Assembly (NCBI RefSeq): GCF_000690905.1
Contig: NZ_JMCL01000030.1
Location: 62,001-126,000 of the forward strand
Direction of reading: 5' to 3'
Length of the DNA: 64,000 bases
DNA from: Pseudomonas sp. Ant30-3
GTDB taxonomy: Bacteria > Pseudomonadota > Gammaproteobacteria > Pseudomonadales > Pseudomonadaceae
Positions 46,615-57,333 of the stretch are shown here, one piece after another (positions within the stretch are counted from its first letter, which is position 1; every line of letters begins with the position of its first letter). The position numbers and the translations under genes are program-made. The notes beneath the pieces were generated by a model. That model was not told where the DNA came from. It ran no database searches and saw only the letters and a program-made list of their open reading frames with translations.

Positions 46615-48048
46615 TTAGTTTTTGACTAAATGACTCTCAGGAACGGGCTGCTCCCAGCCACCGCCCAAGGCTTTATACAACTGCACTTGGCTATCGAGTT
46701 GCAACAGTCGATCGCTGAGCAGTTTTTGCCGCGAGGACAACAACTGACGCTGCGCATCTAGCAGTGTCAGGTAGTTGTCCACCCCTTCGTCATAACGCTG
46801 CTGCGCCATGTCGAAGTATTCCTGGGTGGCTTGCACCAGGTCGCTCTGGGCTTGCAGCTGTTCGCTGTAAGTACCTTTTGCGGCCAGGCCATCGGCGACT
46901 TCCTGGAAGGCGGTCTGAATGCTTTTCTCGTACTGAGCTACACCGATGTCCTTCTGGATAGTGGCGTAATCCAGATTGGCCCGCAGACGTCCGCCGTTGA
47001 AGATCGGGACGTTGATCTGCGGGACAAAGCTCCAACTACCTTGGCCACCGTTGAGTAAATCACCTAACTGGCTGCTCGCCGAACCTGCAGTTGCGGTCAG
47101 GCTGATACTCGGGAAGAACGCAGCCCGTGCGGCCCCAATGTTGGCATTGGCCGCCAACAAGCGATGCTCGGCTTCCTGAATATCCGGACGCTTTTGCAGC
47201 AGGTCAGAAGGCAGGCCAGCGGGAATATCCCTCAACAAGTCCGTATTAAGCGCCAAGCCATTGACCTGATCGATCGGAATATTCGCGCCCAGCAGCAGCT
47301 GCAAGGCGTTGGCATCCTGAGCGACCTGGCGGGTGTAGAGGATCTTCTGCGCACGCGCACTATCGACCAGGGTTCGCGCCTGACGCACATCCAGCGCCGA
47401 AGAGGTTCCCTCGCGCTGGGACGATTCAATCATCCTCAGGCTCTTGGTGTAACTGTCCAGCGTATTCGCCGTGACCTTAAGCAGCGCCTGATCGGTCTGC
47501 CAGGTCAGATAGGCGCTGGCCACATCAGCAATCAAACCGATACGGATGCTGTTTTGTGCCTGCTCTGTGGCCAAGTAGGTTTCCAGCGCCGCGCTGGTCA
47601 AACTGCGCACACGTCCGAAAACATCCAGTTCATAAGAGCTGATGCCGACATCCAGACCATACTGGCTCTGGATTCCGGACTTGCCAGTAGTCGCTAAATC
47701 GGCCGGCAGCCGCTGGCGGCTACCACTGGCATTCGAATCAATACTGGGAAACAACTCCGAGCGCTGGATGCGGTACTGCGCCCGGTAGGCTTGCACGTTC
47801 AAAGCGGCCACCCGTAGATCGCGGTTATTTTCCAGGGCCAGGCCAATCAACTGCTGCATTTTGGGATTACGGAAGAAGTCCTTCCAAAGCAGCGATGTCG
47901 CCGCGACATCTGTTTCTGTGCGATACGCAGGGCCTTGCGGCCAGGTGCTGTCAATCGGCGCCTGGGGCTGGCTGAACTCTGGGATCAGCGAACAGCCTTG
48001 CAGCCCCAGAGCCAAGGCTACGGCTAGCGCGAGGTGGTTACGCTTCAT
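46615..48048 (-). CDS. ttgI: Solvent efflux outer-membrane channel
   Basis: 477 residues. Lipoprotein leader ending LALGLQGC, then two OEP/TolC repeats ([53 protein letters not shown]). OprM/NodT family; closest by layout to TtgI of P. putida. It forms the outer-membrane duct of the RND pump. Its start overlaps the ttgH stop (ATGA). Intact, in contrast to the paralogue at 27.7-29.2 kb. Confidence 0.9.
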   Translation of the reverse strand: MKRNHLALAVALALGLQGCSLIPEFSQPQAPIDSTWPQGPAYRTETDVAATSLLWKDFFRNPKMQQLIGLALENNRDLRVAALNVQAYRAQYRIQRSELFPSIDSNASGSRQRLPADLATTGKSGIQSQYGLDVGISSYELDVFGRVRSLTSAALETYLATEQAQNSIRIGLIADVASAYLTWQTDQALLKVTANTLDSYTKSLRMIESSQREGTSSALDVRQARTLVDSARAQKILYTRQVAQDANALQLLLGANIPIDQVNGLALNTDLLRDIPAGLPSDLLQKRPDIQEAEHRLLAANANIGAARAAFFPSISLTATAGSASSQLGDLLNGGQGSWSFVPQINVPIFNGGRLRANLDYATIQKDIGVAQYEKSIQTAFQEVADGLAAKGTYSEQLQAQSDLVQATQEYFDMAQQRYDEGVDNYLTLLDAQRQLLSSRQKLLSDRLLQLDSQVQLYKALGGGWEQPVPESHLVKN

Positions 48049-51000
48049 GCTTCTTCTCCTGCCTGCACGGGGGCAGCTTTTACTTTCTTGGTGAACAAAC
48101 TCGTCACCACCACATAGAACAATGGCACGAAGAAGATCGCCAGGAAGGTCGCGGCCAAGGTGCCGCCGACTACCCCAGTACCAATGGAGTGCTGGCTACC
48201 ACTGCTAGGACCGACAGCCATTGCCAGAGGTAGAACACCCATGACAAACGCGATGGAGGTCATGATGATCGGACGCAGGCGCAAACGGGCTGCTTCGGCA
48301 GCGGCCTGGACCAATGTTCGGCCTTGATGTTGATACAGATCCTTGGCGAACTCGACGATGAGAATGGCGTTTTTCGCCGCCAGGCCCATGGTGGTCAACA
48401 TCCCCACCTGGAAAAATACGTCGTTGGAAAGCCCTCGCAACAACGTCGCGATAACCGCACCCAAGATCCCCAGCGGAACGACCAGCATGACAGCGACCGG
48501 AATGGACCAACTTTCATACAGCGCAGCCAGACACAGGAAGACCATCATCAGCGACAGGATGTACAGTGCAGCCCCTTGCGAGCCTGCTTGTTTTTCCTCG
48601 TAGGACAAGCCAGTCACAGCCATACCGATACCGCTGGGCAGTTGTGCCGTAATGCGCTCTACTGCGGCCATGGCATCGCCCGTGCTGTAACCAGGAGCAG
48701 GTGTACCCAATAGCTCAATGGCGGGGATGCCGTTGTAGCGCTCCAGTTTGGGTGAGCCGAAGACCCACTTGCCTGTGGCAAAAGCCGAGAACGGCACCAT
48801 GTCGCCAGTAGCATTACGCACATACCATTTATCAAAATCTTCAGGCGAGATCCGTGAATCCTGATTGCCCTGCACGTACACTTTCTTGACCCGCCCTTGG
48901 TCAATGAAGTCATTAATATAAGCCGAGCCCCACGCCACCGACATGGTCTGATTGATGTCGGCGATGGACACCCGCAAGGCACGCGCCTTCTCATCATTGA
49001 TGCTGACCTGGTATTGCGCTTCGTCATTCAAGCCGTTGGGGCGTGTCAGCGCTAACACCGGTTCTTTGGCTGCCAGCTCCAAGAACTGATCGCGTGCCGC
49101 CACCAAACCATCATGGCCAACACCTGCGGTATCCTGAAGGAAAATATCGAAACCGGTGGCATTACCCATTTCCAGAATGGCCGGCGGTACAATCGCGATG
49201 ACGTTCGCATCCTTGATCGTGGCGAATTTGGCGTTAAGCCGCTCGGCTACTTTAAACACCGCGCTCTGCGCCGACTCACGGTCTTCAAAGGATTTGAACA
49301 TGACGAAAGCCATCGCGGAGTTCTGGCCGCGCCCCGCAAAGTTGAAACCGTTAACCGTAAAGGTTATGGAGACGCTGTCACTTTCCCCCTCGAGGATAAA
49401 GTCCCGTACTTGTGTCAGTACCCCCTCGGTGCGCTCAGCACTGGCATTTTGTGGCAGCTGCACCTGTACAACCATTACGCCCTGATCTTCGTCCGGCAGA
49501 AACGCCGTCGGAATCCGCACAAACAGCACCGCAACGACAGCGATTAGAGCCAGATAGATAAACATAAAGCGCCAACGACGGGCCAGTATGCCTTTTACGC
49601 CACGCTCATAACTCAGAGTACTTTTGTCAAAACTGCGGTTGAACCAGCCAAAGAAGCCCTTTTTCTCATGCTGACCAGGTTTGTGCGGCTTGAGCATCGT
49701 GGCGCACAGGGCCGGTGTGAAGACAAGAGCAATTAACACCGAGAAGCTCATGGCCGAAATGATGGTAATCGCGAACTGTCGGTAAATGACCCCCGCCGAC
49801 CCGCTGAAAAACACCATCGGTAGAAAAACCGCGGAAATTACCAGGCCAATACCCACCAGCGCACCAGAGATCTGGTCCATTGACTTACGTGTCGCTTCCT
49901 TGGGGGACAAACCCTCCTCGACCATGAGCCGCTCGACGTTCTCCACCACTACAATGGCATCGTCCACCAGCAAGCCGATGGCCAGCACCATCGCGAACAT
50001 GGTCATCACGTTGATGGTAAAACCACAAGCGAAGAGCACACCAAACGTCGCCAGTAGAACCACTGGCACAGCCATTGTCGGAATCAGCGTTGCCCGAAAA
50101 TTCTGCAGAAACAGGAACATCACCAGGAACACTAGAACGATCGCTTCAATTAGCGTATGCGCAACTGATTCGATCGAGGCCGCTACCACTGGTGAGGTGT
50201 CATACGGAAAATAGACCTCGACTCCTTCCGGCAGGTAAGGCTTGAGTGCTTCAACCGTCTCCTTTACCTGGGCGACTGTATCGAGCAGGTTGGCCCCGGT
50301 CGCCAGGCGTAGAGCCAAGCCCGCCGCTGGTTTGCCGTTGATCTCGCTGGAGATCGAAAAATTTTCGCTGCCGATGGAAACCTCGGCAACATCCATGAGC
50401 CGAACCTGCGAGCCGTCCGGGTTCACTTTGATGAGAATGTCATTGAACTCTTCGACGCTGCGCATCCGCGTCTTGCCGATGACCGTGGCATTGAGCTGAA
50501 CCCCTTTACGCGTCGGTAATCCGCCAAGCATACCCGACGATACCTGGACGTTTTCTGCCGAGACAGCGTCCATGACATCTTGTGGTACCAACTGGTAGCT
50601 GTTCAGTTTGCCAGGATCAAGCCAGATCCGCATGGCGTTTTGTGCCCCCAGCACCATGAAGTCGCCAACACCTTTAACCCGGGATATGGGGTCCTGCATT
50701 TGGGAAACGATCAGGTTGCCCATGTCAAAGTTGGACATGCGGCCATCAGTGGACACCAGCGCCATGATCAACATGAAGTTGATCTGATATTTCACGACGC
50801 GAATACCCTGGCGCTGAACTTCTTGCGGCAGCATAGGCGTCGCCAACTGCAGCTTATTCTGCACCTGGACCTGAGCAATATCCGGGTCTGTGCCCTGATC
50901 AAACGTCACGATGATCTGCATGCTGCCGTCGGTATTGCTGTTTGACGAAATGTAACGCAGGCCATCCAAACCATTGAGTTGTTGCTCAATCACCTGCACC

Positions 51001-51182
51001 ACCGTGTCTTGCACCGTCTGTGCAGAGGCTCCCGGGTAGGTCACGCTGATTTGTACCGCGGGCGGCGCAATGTTGGGATACTGGTTAATTGGCAGCGCAA
51101 AAATGGCTAACGCACCACCGAGCATAATTACCAAGGCAATCACCCAGGCAAAAATGGGTCGATCAATAAAAAAATGAGACAT
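48045..51182 (-). CDS. ttgH: RND solvent efflux pump
   Basis: 1045 residues, HAE1-family RND transporter. N-terminal helix [21 protein letters not shown], porter-domain motifs ([20 protein letters not shown]), the proton-relay segment [18 protein letters not shown] and the last-helix PLFYVVV region are all in place. It is the proton-driven inner-membrane pump for aromatic solvents and drugs in TtgGHI/SrpABC systems. ttgG ends 14 bases upstream. Confidence 0.92.
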   Translation of the reverse strand: MSHFFIDRPIFAWVIALVIMLGGALAIFALPINQYPNIAPPAVQISVTYPGASAQTVQDTVVQVIEQQLNGLDGLRYISSNSNTDGSMQIIVTFDQGTDPDIAQVQVQNKLQLATPMLPQEVQRQGIRVVKYQINFMLIMALVSTDGRMSNFDMGNLIVSQMQDPISRVKGVGDFMVLGAQNAMRIWLDPGKLNSYQLVPQDVMDAVSAENVQVSSGMLGGLPTRKGVQLNATVIGKTRMRSVEEFNDILIKVNPDGSQVRLMDVAEVSIGSENFSISSEINGKPAAGLALRLATGANLLDTVAQVKETVEALKPYLPEGVEVYFPYDTSPVVAASIESVAHTLIEAIVLVFLVMFLFLQNFRATLIPTMAVPVVLLATFGVLFACGFTINVMTMFAMVLAIGLLVDDAIVVVENVERLMVEEGLSPKEATRKSMDQISGALVGIGLVISAVFLPMVFFSGSAGVIYRQFAITIISAMSFSVLIALVFTPALCATMLKPHKPGQHEKKGFFGWFNRSFDKSTLSYERGVKGILARRWRFMFIYLALIAVVAVLFVRIPTAFLPDEDQGVMVVQVQLPQNASAERTEGVLTQVRDFILEGESDSVSITFTVNGFNFAGRGQNSAMAFVMFKSFEDRESAQSAVFKVAERLNAKFATIKDANVIAIVPPAILEMGNATGFDIFLQDTAGVGHDGLVAARDQFLELAAKEPVLALTRPNGLNDEAQYQVSINDEKARALRVSIADINQTMSVAWGSAYINDFIDQGRVKKVYVQGNQDSRISPEDFDKWYVRNATGDMVPFSAFATGKWVFGSPKLERYNGIPAIELLGTPAPGYSTGDAMAAVERITAQLPSGIGMAVTGLSYEEKQAGSQGAALYILSLMMVFLCLAALYESWSIPVAVMLVVPLGILGAVIATLLRGLSNDVFFQVGMLTTMGLAAKNAILIVEFAKDLYQHQGRTLVQAAAEAARLRLRPIIMTSIAFVMGVLPLAMAVGPSSGSQHSIGTGVVGGTLAATFLAIFFVPLFYVVVTSLFTKKVKAAPVQAGEEA

Positions 51183-51196
51183 GGCAACTAAGTTCC

Positions 51197-52330
51197 TTAA
51201 AGGGCAGCGGCACTGAAATCAGTCACCAAATCAACATTGCTTGCTTCAGTCGGCTTTACCTGAGCCCCTGGCTTCAAGCGCTGCAAACCCTCCGTGACGA
51301 CCTTGTCTCCAGCCTCAATACCTTTACCGACCAGCCAAGCGTTACCCACGGTCCGCAGTGTTTGTAGGTCGCGAAGTTCGACCGTGTTATCCGGCTTCAG
51401 CACCCAAGCCGTGGCGACACCTCGGCTATCGCGAATGATGGCTTGCTGCGGCACCAACTTGGCCCCTTCTTTCACACCTTCCTTGAGTTCCGCATGAACG
51501 AACATGCCCGGAAGCAGTTTGTGATCCGGGTTGGGGAACACCGCTCGCAAGGTCACTGAGCCGGTACCTTCGTCGACGCTGACCTCGGAGAATTTCAGCA
51601 CTCCCGGTAGGGAATAAGCGCTGCCATCGTCGAGACTCAAATTGACTTGAGCCTGATTCTCGCCGGCACTTTGCAGTCCGCCTGATGCCAAGGCGCGCTG
51701 CAGCCCCAAAATCCGGGTGATCGGCTGGGTCACGTCGACAAAAATCGGATCAAGTTGGGTGACGGTGGCCAACTCCGTGGCCTGCCCATTTGTGACCAGC
51801 GCACCTTCAGTAACGGCGGAGCGGCCGATCCGGCCGGACACCGGCGCCAGCACACGGGTATACCGCACGTTGATCTCAGCCATCTGAACCTCAGCCTGCG
51901 CCTGCTTCCATGTCGCATAGGCGTCGTCGTATTGCTGACGGCTGACCGCGTTGGTCTTGAGCAGTCGCTCGTAACGTTGAGCCAGTTTCTCGGCGGTCCC
52001 GAGATTGGCCCTGGCCTTGGCCAGTTCAGCTTGATAGGAAGCAGGATCTATCTGATAAAGCTGCTGACCCTGCTTGACCTCTGCCCCCTCTTCAAACAGC
52101 CGTTTTTGCACGATTCCACTGACTTGCGGCCGTACTTGCGCAACTCGAAAAGCAGATGTACGACCCGGAAGATCGGAGGTCAAGGTCAAGGCTTCAGCCT
52201 TGACCGTGTAAACGCCGACGTCGACTGCAGGGTTTTCAACCGCTAGTGGTTGAGATTTACCGCATCCCGCCAACAAGACAGCAGTGAAGGGAAGGATATG
52301 TAAGGCACGCAAAGGCCATGAGCTGTTCAC
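51197..52330 (-). CDS. ttgG: Efflux membrane-fusion protein
   Basis: 377 residues. Lipoprotein signal with AVLLAGC, barrel-sandwich hybrid ([34 protein letters not shown]), alpha-hairpin and beta-barrel ([20 protein letters not shown]). MexA/TtgG type. First gene of the pump operon; the divergent ttgV starts 243 bases away, so operators lie between. Confidence 0.92.
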   Translation of the reverse strand: MNSSWPLRALHILPFTAVLLAGCGKSQPLAVENPAVDVGVYTVKAEALTLTSDLPGRTSAFRVAQVRPQVSGIVQKRLFEEGAEVKQGQQLYQIDPASYQAELAKARANLGTAEKLAQRYERLLKTNAVSRQQYDDAYATWKQAQAEVQMAEINVRYTRVLAPVSGRIGRSAVTEGALVTNGQATELATVTQLDPIFVDVTQPITRILGLQRALASGGLQSAGENQAQVNLSLDDGSAYSLPGVLKFSEVSVDEGTGSVTLRAVFPNPDHKLLPGMFVHAELKEGVKEGAKLVPQQAIIRDSRGVATAWVLKPDNTVELRDLQTLRTVGNAWLVGKGIEAGDKVVTEGLQRLKPGAQVKPTEASNVDLVTDFSAAAL

Positions 52331-52573
52331 CGGAGATCTCCTAAAAGCAGATAAAGCATGATCTGATGTATCACAATTAAATTCAGTGTACCATGATGCA
52401 GTCCGATCGCGGCAAGCGCTTTTTCCGGCTCACTTATTCGTTAGAGTTCTTGATTCGATTAGAATCGGTCACCTGTTCCCCCGCAGTGCTGGGTGACAGA
52501 TACGTTCAACATCTCGATGCGGTGAGCTGTTTAATTGAAGAACACCGCGAGCAAGACGATAGAGAGAGAAATA
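52331..52573. promoter_or_regulatory. ttgG-ttgV divergent promoter region
   Basis: An imperfect inverted repeat around GATGTATCACA and TGTACCATGATGC (about 52356-52396) lies near the ttgG side. In the P. putida system TtgV binds between ttgG and ttgV and covers both promoters, so this is the expected operator location. The exact site is not certain by eye. Confidence 0.45.
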
Positions 52574-53368
52574 ATGAGCAGGGATTCAACCTTGGAAAAT
52601 AAACACAACGGCATTCTGGTGATCGCCAAGGCTGCGGCAGTGATGCGGGCGCTAGGTGACAATCCAAAAGGACTTAGTCTTGCGGCGATAGCCCATATTG
52701 TTGAATTACCCCGCTCTACCGTTCAGAGGATCATCGCTGCGCTGGAAGTCGAGTATCTGGTCGAGTCTCTGGGTGCGCGAGGAGGCTTTCGCTTAGGACC
52801 TGCGCTTGGGCAACTTATCAATAAAACGCAGTCGGACATCATCTCGGTGGTCCGTCCCTTTATCTGCGAACTTTCGCTGCTTGTGGGGGAGTCGGTCACC
52901 CTGGCGTCATTGATAGGTGACAAAATCTATGTCGTCGAACGGATTGTTTCCGAACGGGAACTACGAATCGTCTTTCCAATCGGTATCCAACCGCCGTCGT
53001 ATGCGACCTCAAGTGGCAAGGTGCTTCTCGCCGGCCTTAACTCTGAAGCCGTTATAGCGCTGCTTCCCGAGTCACTGCCCAAACTGACACCCATGACCCT
53101 GGATAAAACCGCATTGCTTACGCAATTGGACGAAATTCGCGTTCGCAGTGTTGCTCAAGATCAAGAGGAGTACATCGAAGGCATCTGTTCAGTGGCTGTA
53201 TCGATCAATACGTATCTGGGTAACTATGCAATTGCCGTCGTTGCTCCGGCTTCTCGCACCGCTGCGCGAGCCGAGCAATTTGAAGCGGCCCTTGTGGAAT
53301 GTAAGCAAAAAATAGAACGAATGATCGGTTCTTCTCTCTTGCCGAAAAGGGAGAACTTAAATGGCTAG
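52574..53368 (+). CDS. ttgV: IclR-family efflux repressor
   Basis: 264 residues from ATG 52574. Winged helix (GLSLAAIAHIVELPRSTVQRIIAALEVEYLVE) and effector domain (GDKIYVVERIVSERELRIVFPIG). The sequence matches TtgV, the IclR-type repressor that binds aromatic effectors and controls ttgGHI. Encoded divergently from the pump, and its stop overlaps the start of ttgW by 8 bases. Confidence 0.88.
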   Translation: MSRDSTLENKHNGILVIAKAAAVMRALGDNPKGLSLAAIAHIVELPRSTVQRIIAALEVEYLVESLGARGGFRLGPALGQLINKTQSDIISVVRPFICELSLLVGESVTLASLIGDKIYVVERIVSERELRIVFPIGIQPPSYATSSGKVLLAGLNSEAVIALLPESLPKLTPMTLDKTALLTQLDEIRVRSVAQDQEEYIEGICSVAVSINTYLGNYAIAVVAPASRTAARAEQFEAALVECKQKIERMIGSSLLPKRENLNG

Positions 53369-54005
53369 AAAAACCGCCGAGGAGGCAGAGCGTACACGTC
53401 AGAAAATTTTGGCGTCGGGCGCGCAAGTATTCGCAGTAAGCGGCTTTTCTTGCGCGACGTTAGAGATCATTGCGAAACAGGCTGGGCTGTCGCGAGGCGC
53501 TGTATATTGGCACTTCAAGGGCAAGGAAGAGTTGCTGCTGGCCGTATTGCAAGACATTACGCTACCTGTAGAACGTTTTTTTTCTGCCGGGATGAACCTG
53601 CAGCGCAATATTCAGCGTTTGTTCGTCGCCATCGAACAAACCTTAATAAAGGTTGAGTCACGTCTACTCTGCGAAATCCTGTTGAAAAGAAGTGAGAACA
53701 TCGCAGGTGAAGCACCTATCACCGAAAGGCTGCATAAGGTCCAAGGAAATTTCACTTCTCAGATGCAATGTATGCTGGAAAGCGCGATAGCCAAAGGTGA
53801 AGTGGACCCGTTACTGGATATCAACGTCACCTGCCGGCTGTTTCAGATGTGTTTAAGCGGTCTTTTCTTTGAGTGTGTACAGGGTGCCCTCGACATTCCG
53901 CGTCACATCAAGATGACACTCAATATGATCAGCGATGTCCTTTTCAAGCCACCACCGCGCCTTCTCAGCATTTCGAGCGGACGCACGGGATCACTCTTTG
54001 AATAA
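53361..54005 (+). CDS. ttgW: TetR-family regulator of the efflux locus, full length
   Basis: 214 residues: MARKTAEEAERTRQKIL, helix-turn-helix [26 protein letters not shown], and a complete TetR ligand domain. It overlaps ttgV by 8 bases. As I recall, ttgW of DOT-T1E is a shortened gene without a clear role; here the protein has normal AcrR/SrpR-like length, so it may be functional. Confidence 0.85.
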   Translation: MARKTAEEAERTRQKILASGAQVFAVSGFSCATLEIIAKQAGLSRGAVYWHFKGKEELLLAVLQDITLPVERFFSAGMNLQRNIQRLFVAIEQTLIKVESRLLCEILLKRSENIAGEAPITERLHKVQGNFTSQMQCMLESAIAKGEVDPLLDINVTCRLFQMCLSGLFFECVQGALDIPRHIKMTLNMISDVLFKPPPRLLSISSGRTGSLFE

Positions 54006-54600
54006 CCCATAGTTTCGTAGACTGTTGGCGCTGCTCGATGAACTGCGCCAGATACGTCAGCAAGGAATTGCCTTCGAACACGAAGAACATCACAAGGGGA
54101 TCAGCTCAATCACAATAGGTGTCGGACCACCCAGGGCTTTTATTACATAAACGTGGTCGGCCTGTGGCCCATTGTGGCGAGTTCGCGATCAGCGGCAACA
54201 TAGAACAGATCGACGCGGAGTTGAATGCTGCGGTCGGGCACTTTCGCACATAAATATTAACGGTTTAAGACGAAAAATTTTCGTCGTTGGGTATGAGTCG
54301 TCGCGAGAAGGTTGTCCCCGCTCTCGTCACGTTACCCAGACGCAAAGCATCGCCGAAAGCCTGCTGGGTAGGTGGGCGCGATAGTACTAGCAACAAGGTG
54401 ACGATATATTCCTGAGCATTGGCTTGTAGTGTGGTGAGAGTGCCGAGCCTCGCGCCTACGCCAGCAATTGGCTCACATCACCATGGAGTGCTATGAACAA
54501 AAAAGCGATCGCCATCTTCTCCTGGCCTTCGAAGTTAGGTTTCGCGCCATCAAGGCATTTGCCGGATGCGACCCCATTGCGCCGAGGTGCTGACTGCTAG
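54006..54600. other. Decayed region before the IS element
   Basis: About 595 bases. At 54031-54135 a frame gives LLDELRQIRQQGIAFEHEEH then HKGISSI, which looks like part of an IclR effector domain. At 54160-54243 a further frame reads GEFAISGNIEQIDAELNAAVGHF, unidentified. At 54494 an ATG behind GGAG starts a 35-codon frame (MNKKAIAIFSWPSKLGFAPSR) that ends at the IS boundary, suggesting the IS cut a gene. Confidence 0.45.
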
Positions 54601-56147
54601 CAGCCTGTCGGACTCGAATTCATGAGCAGGGCATCAATAATGGGGCGAAGCAATTTGCCTCACTATTTAGGTATTTCCAGGCATTTTTGCCCCGGGCTTC
54701 CTGGGTGCGAGCGGATTTAGCCCATTTTTACCCGCATTGGACGGATTTGTGGCGCATAACGGCCATGCGTTTCAAATTCCAGGCCAGACAGACCAGGCGC
54801 CATTCCCCGCTCACCTTGTCCTTGCCCCGCAGCAGGAACTGACGGAAGCCCATGACCGATTTGATGATGCCGAACACCGGCTCCAGGGTCTGTTTGCGCA
54901 GGGCGTAGAGGCTGCGCCCCGGCTGAGTCTTGAGCTTGTGCGCCATGCGTTGCTGGGTCGTAGCATCGGCGTCGAGCGGCGGGGGTTCCGCAAAGCGCGC
55001 CCGCCAGCCGGGGTGGTGGTCTTCGCGCGCCACCACCAGGTAGGGTTCGATTGCGGCCGCTTCGCAGGCGGCGATGTTGCTTTCGCTGCTGTAGCCGCAG
55101 TCCCCGAGCAGCGCCTGCACCTGGCCCAATGATGCCGGCAGCGCCTTGAGCTCGGCCAGCATGGGGACAACTTGTTGCTTGTCGTTGTCTGTTTGAGTGA
55201 GGCCCTGCGCCACTATGAGTAGCGTGTCGGTATCCACCGCAGCCTGGGCGTTGTAGCACTGTTCGAAGCCGCCGCCGGCCACCCGCATGATGTTCGAGTC
55301 TTCGTCGGTGAGGTTGATTTGGTCGTGCGCCATAGGCCCTTCCACCGGTGCGTTGGGCGGCGTGCCGCCGGGCTTCTTACCAGTTTCTGCCGTACGCGTC
55401 GCACGCTGGGCGAGTTTTTCCTGGTAGATGGCCTGATCCTGCTCGAAGCGCACGCCTCGATCTTGGCCTTCGCCGCAGCCATGGCGACCAATCGATCTTG
55501 CCGGCGTTTTATCTCGTCCGGCAGGTCAACGCCATCGGGGAGTTCTGTCTGGTCGGAGCTTTCTGCCAGCGCCAGGAGCTCCTGCACTTAGGTCTTGAGT
55601 TGGCGTTCGAGTGCCTGGATATGGCCATAGGAAAGTGCACTGTGGCGTGAGGCATTGGCATGCAACTTGGTGCCGTCGAGGCTGGTGGTGCCGAGCTTGA
55701 GCAGCTTCATTTCCCCCGCCAGCTCCAGCACCTGGAGGAAGATGTCGACCAACTCGTCGAGGAAGCTGGCCAGGGTGTCGTGATCGGGGTGGCTGCCGGC
55801 TGCGAGGTAGCGAAAGGCGAGCGACTCGTAAGTGGCGCGCTCAATCTTGCGGCTGGAAAAGGTGCGGTGACATAGCCATAGACCAGTAGACTGAGCAGCA
55901 CCTCGGGGTGATAGGCGGCGCTGCCGCGTCCGCCATAAACCCGGGTGAGCGTGCTCAGGTCGAGCCGTTCGATGGTTTCGAGAATGAAGCGGGCCAGGTG
56001 ATCTTCTGGCAGCCAGTCATCCAGCGATGGCGGGAGCAGGTAGTCAGTCTTGCGGTCGATCGGGCGAAAGCGGTTCATACGGAGGCATCGGCTGGGCGGG
56101 GCCGCGATTATCCTGGAATACAGCGATTAAGTCCGACAGGCTGCTAG
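54597..56147 (-). mobile_element. IS1182-type insertion sequence with CTAG target duplication
   Basis: The ends are 13-bp perfect inverted repeats, CAGCCTGTCGGAC (54601-54613) and its complement (56131-56143), flanked on both sides by CTAG (54597-54600 and 56144-56147). The element is 1543 bp. A 4-bp CTAG duplication fits this family. The single gene on the minus strand is broken. Confidence 0.85.
54728..56078 (-). pseudogene. IS1182-type transposase with several lesions
   Basis: Begins MNRFRPIDRKTDYLLPPSLDDWLPEDH at 56078. One base is lost near 55865 (after YGYVT). A second frame carries FSSRKIERATYESLAFRYLAAG and reaches a TAA at 55587. Another frame change near 55445 precedes AIYQEKLAQRATRTAETGKK. 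The catalytic end (LLGDCGYSSESNI, LEPVFGIIKSVMGFRQFLLRG) is intact to 54728. At least three lesions; inactive without a helper. Confidence 0.82.
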
Positions 56148-56357
56148 GCCTTCGATTTTTTGCGCCTTCAAGATGGTACCGACGATGCAGTAGATTGTCC
56201 CGTCCAGCGACTTCCCCGTGTGAGGCTCATCTCGCGACCCATCCACACAGCCCGTTCCAGCAGCGCAGGTGTGGCTTGATCGGTATCGGTACTACTGGGC
56301 TCGGCTCCACCAATTTTGAACTGCATCCGCTGCTGTTGCCAGCATGGTGGGATCGGA

Positions 56358-56875
56358 TCAAGCCCACTCCGCCCGCGTGGCAAGCCCGAACAACTCGCGC
56401 AAACCACTGATACCCAGCTTGCGGTACAGGCGTTTGATGTAGGTAGCGGCGCTGATGGGGCGCACGCCCAGTCTCTCGGCAATATCATCAACAGCATAGC
56501 CGGTCATCATCAGGCGCAGTAGCTCTTGTTCACGCAAGGTCAGTTCAACGTGCTGCTGCCGGATCACCCGTTCTGTCAGCAACAGGGGTATCTCGTTGGC
56601 CTGCAGGTAAGCGTGGCAGTGCAGGCGCACTGCTTGAACCAGCAGGGGGCGATGGTTTCCAGGTAATTCATGTCCTGTTCGGAAAAATGTCCATGTTCAC
56701 GACCACGGTAGAAGTTCACCGATAGCCAGCAGTTGCTTTCGCAGCGGGTAAGCAAGGCTACCCGCTCGCAAATCTGTGGCTGCTCGTAGCAGATGCGCCG
56801 GTACTCGGTATGGGCAATGTCGTCGATGGACTGGCGTTGCACTATGGTGCTCTCGCCGGCGCCCCACTTGCTCAT
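56358..56875 (-). pseudogene. LuxR-family regulator, broken
   Basis: C-terminal block: LTLREQELLRLMMTGYAVDDIAERLGVRPISAATYIKRLYRKLGI, a LuxR helix-turn-helix. N-terminal block in another frame: YRRICYEQPQICERVALLTR, NCWLSVNFYRG, SEQDMNYLETIAP. One base lost in the G5 run at 56645-56649 explains the break: with six the protein reads ETIAPLLVQAVRLHCHAYLQ. The front is also missing, where a plus-strand monooxygenase fragment begins. Confidence 0.72.
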
Positions 56876-57097
56876 GGCCTGCTGGTTGCCGTCGTGCTTG
56901 CAGACTGCATATCCAAGACCCGATCTGTTGACGAGGCATTGGCGATGTATAGTGAGCGCCGATTTGAACGATGCAAAATCATTTGTGACGCTTCATTGCA
57001 ACTTTGTCGCTATGAGCAGGAAGACCCACTGAAAAATAGAGAGCAGTCGGCGGCTCTATTGCTGAAAACCTATCAATATTTGGGGCAGCCTATCTAG
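56864..57097 (+). pseudogene. FAD-dependent aromatic monooxygenase, C-terminal fragment
   Basis: The plus strand reads LAHGLLVAVVLADCISKTRSVDEALAMYSERRFERCK, then ICDASLQLCRYEQEDP and a stop at 57097. This matches the end of PHBH-type flavoprotein hydroxylases (…AIEDAVVLA…). Upstream it runs into the LuxR remnant, so it is a truncated piece. Confidence 0.6.
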
Positions 57098-57206
57098 AAA
57101 CATCAGGTCGACGTTATCTGTCAAAAAGTCTCGATTCACCTCTCAGGGTAAATCGGGTCTGAGTTTACTCATAATTATACAACGACCGGCAACCAATCAG
57201 CGCTGG

Positions 57207-57333
57207 TCAGCTTTCTGAGTTCGTTACTCCCAGCAAATGGTATATGTATTCGATATGCGACTTGGCAAATTCCTTGTTTAACGGAACGTGGCCGATCATC
57301 AGTCGCATATAGATTGCAGAATAGATGGTCGCG
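57207..57333 (-). pseudogene. TetR-family regulator, C-terminal fragment at the intron's 3' side
   Basis: Immediately after the intron 3' end, the minus strand reads IYSAIYMRLMIGHVPLNKEFAKSHIEYIYHLLG and stops at 57207. The pattern is the last helices of TetR regulators. No matching 5' part is found beyond the intron's other end. Confidence 0.55.
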
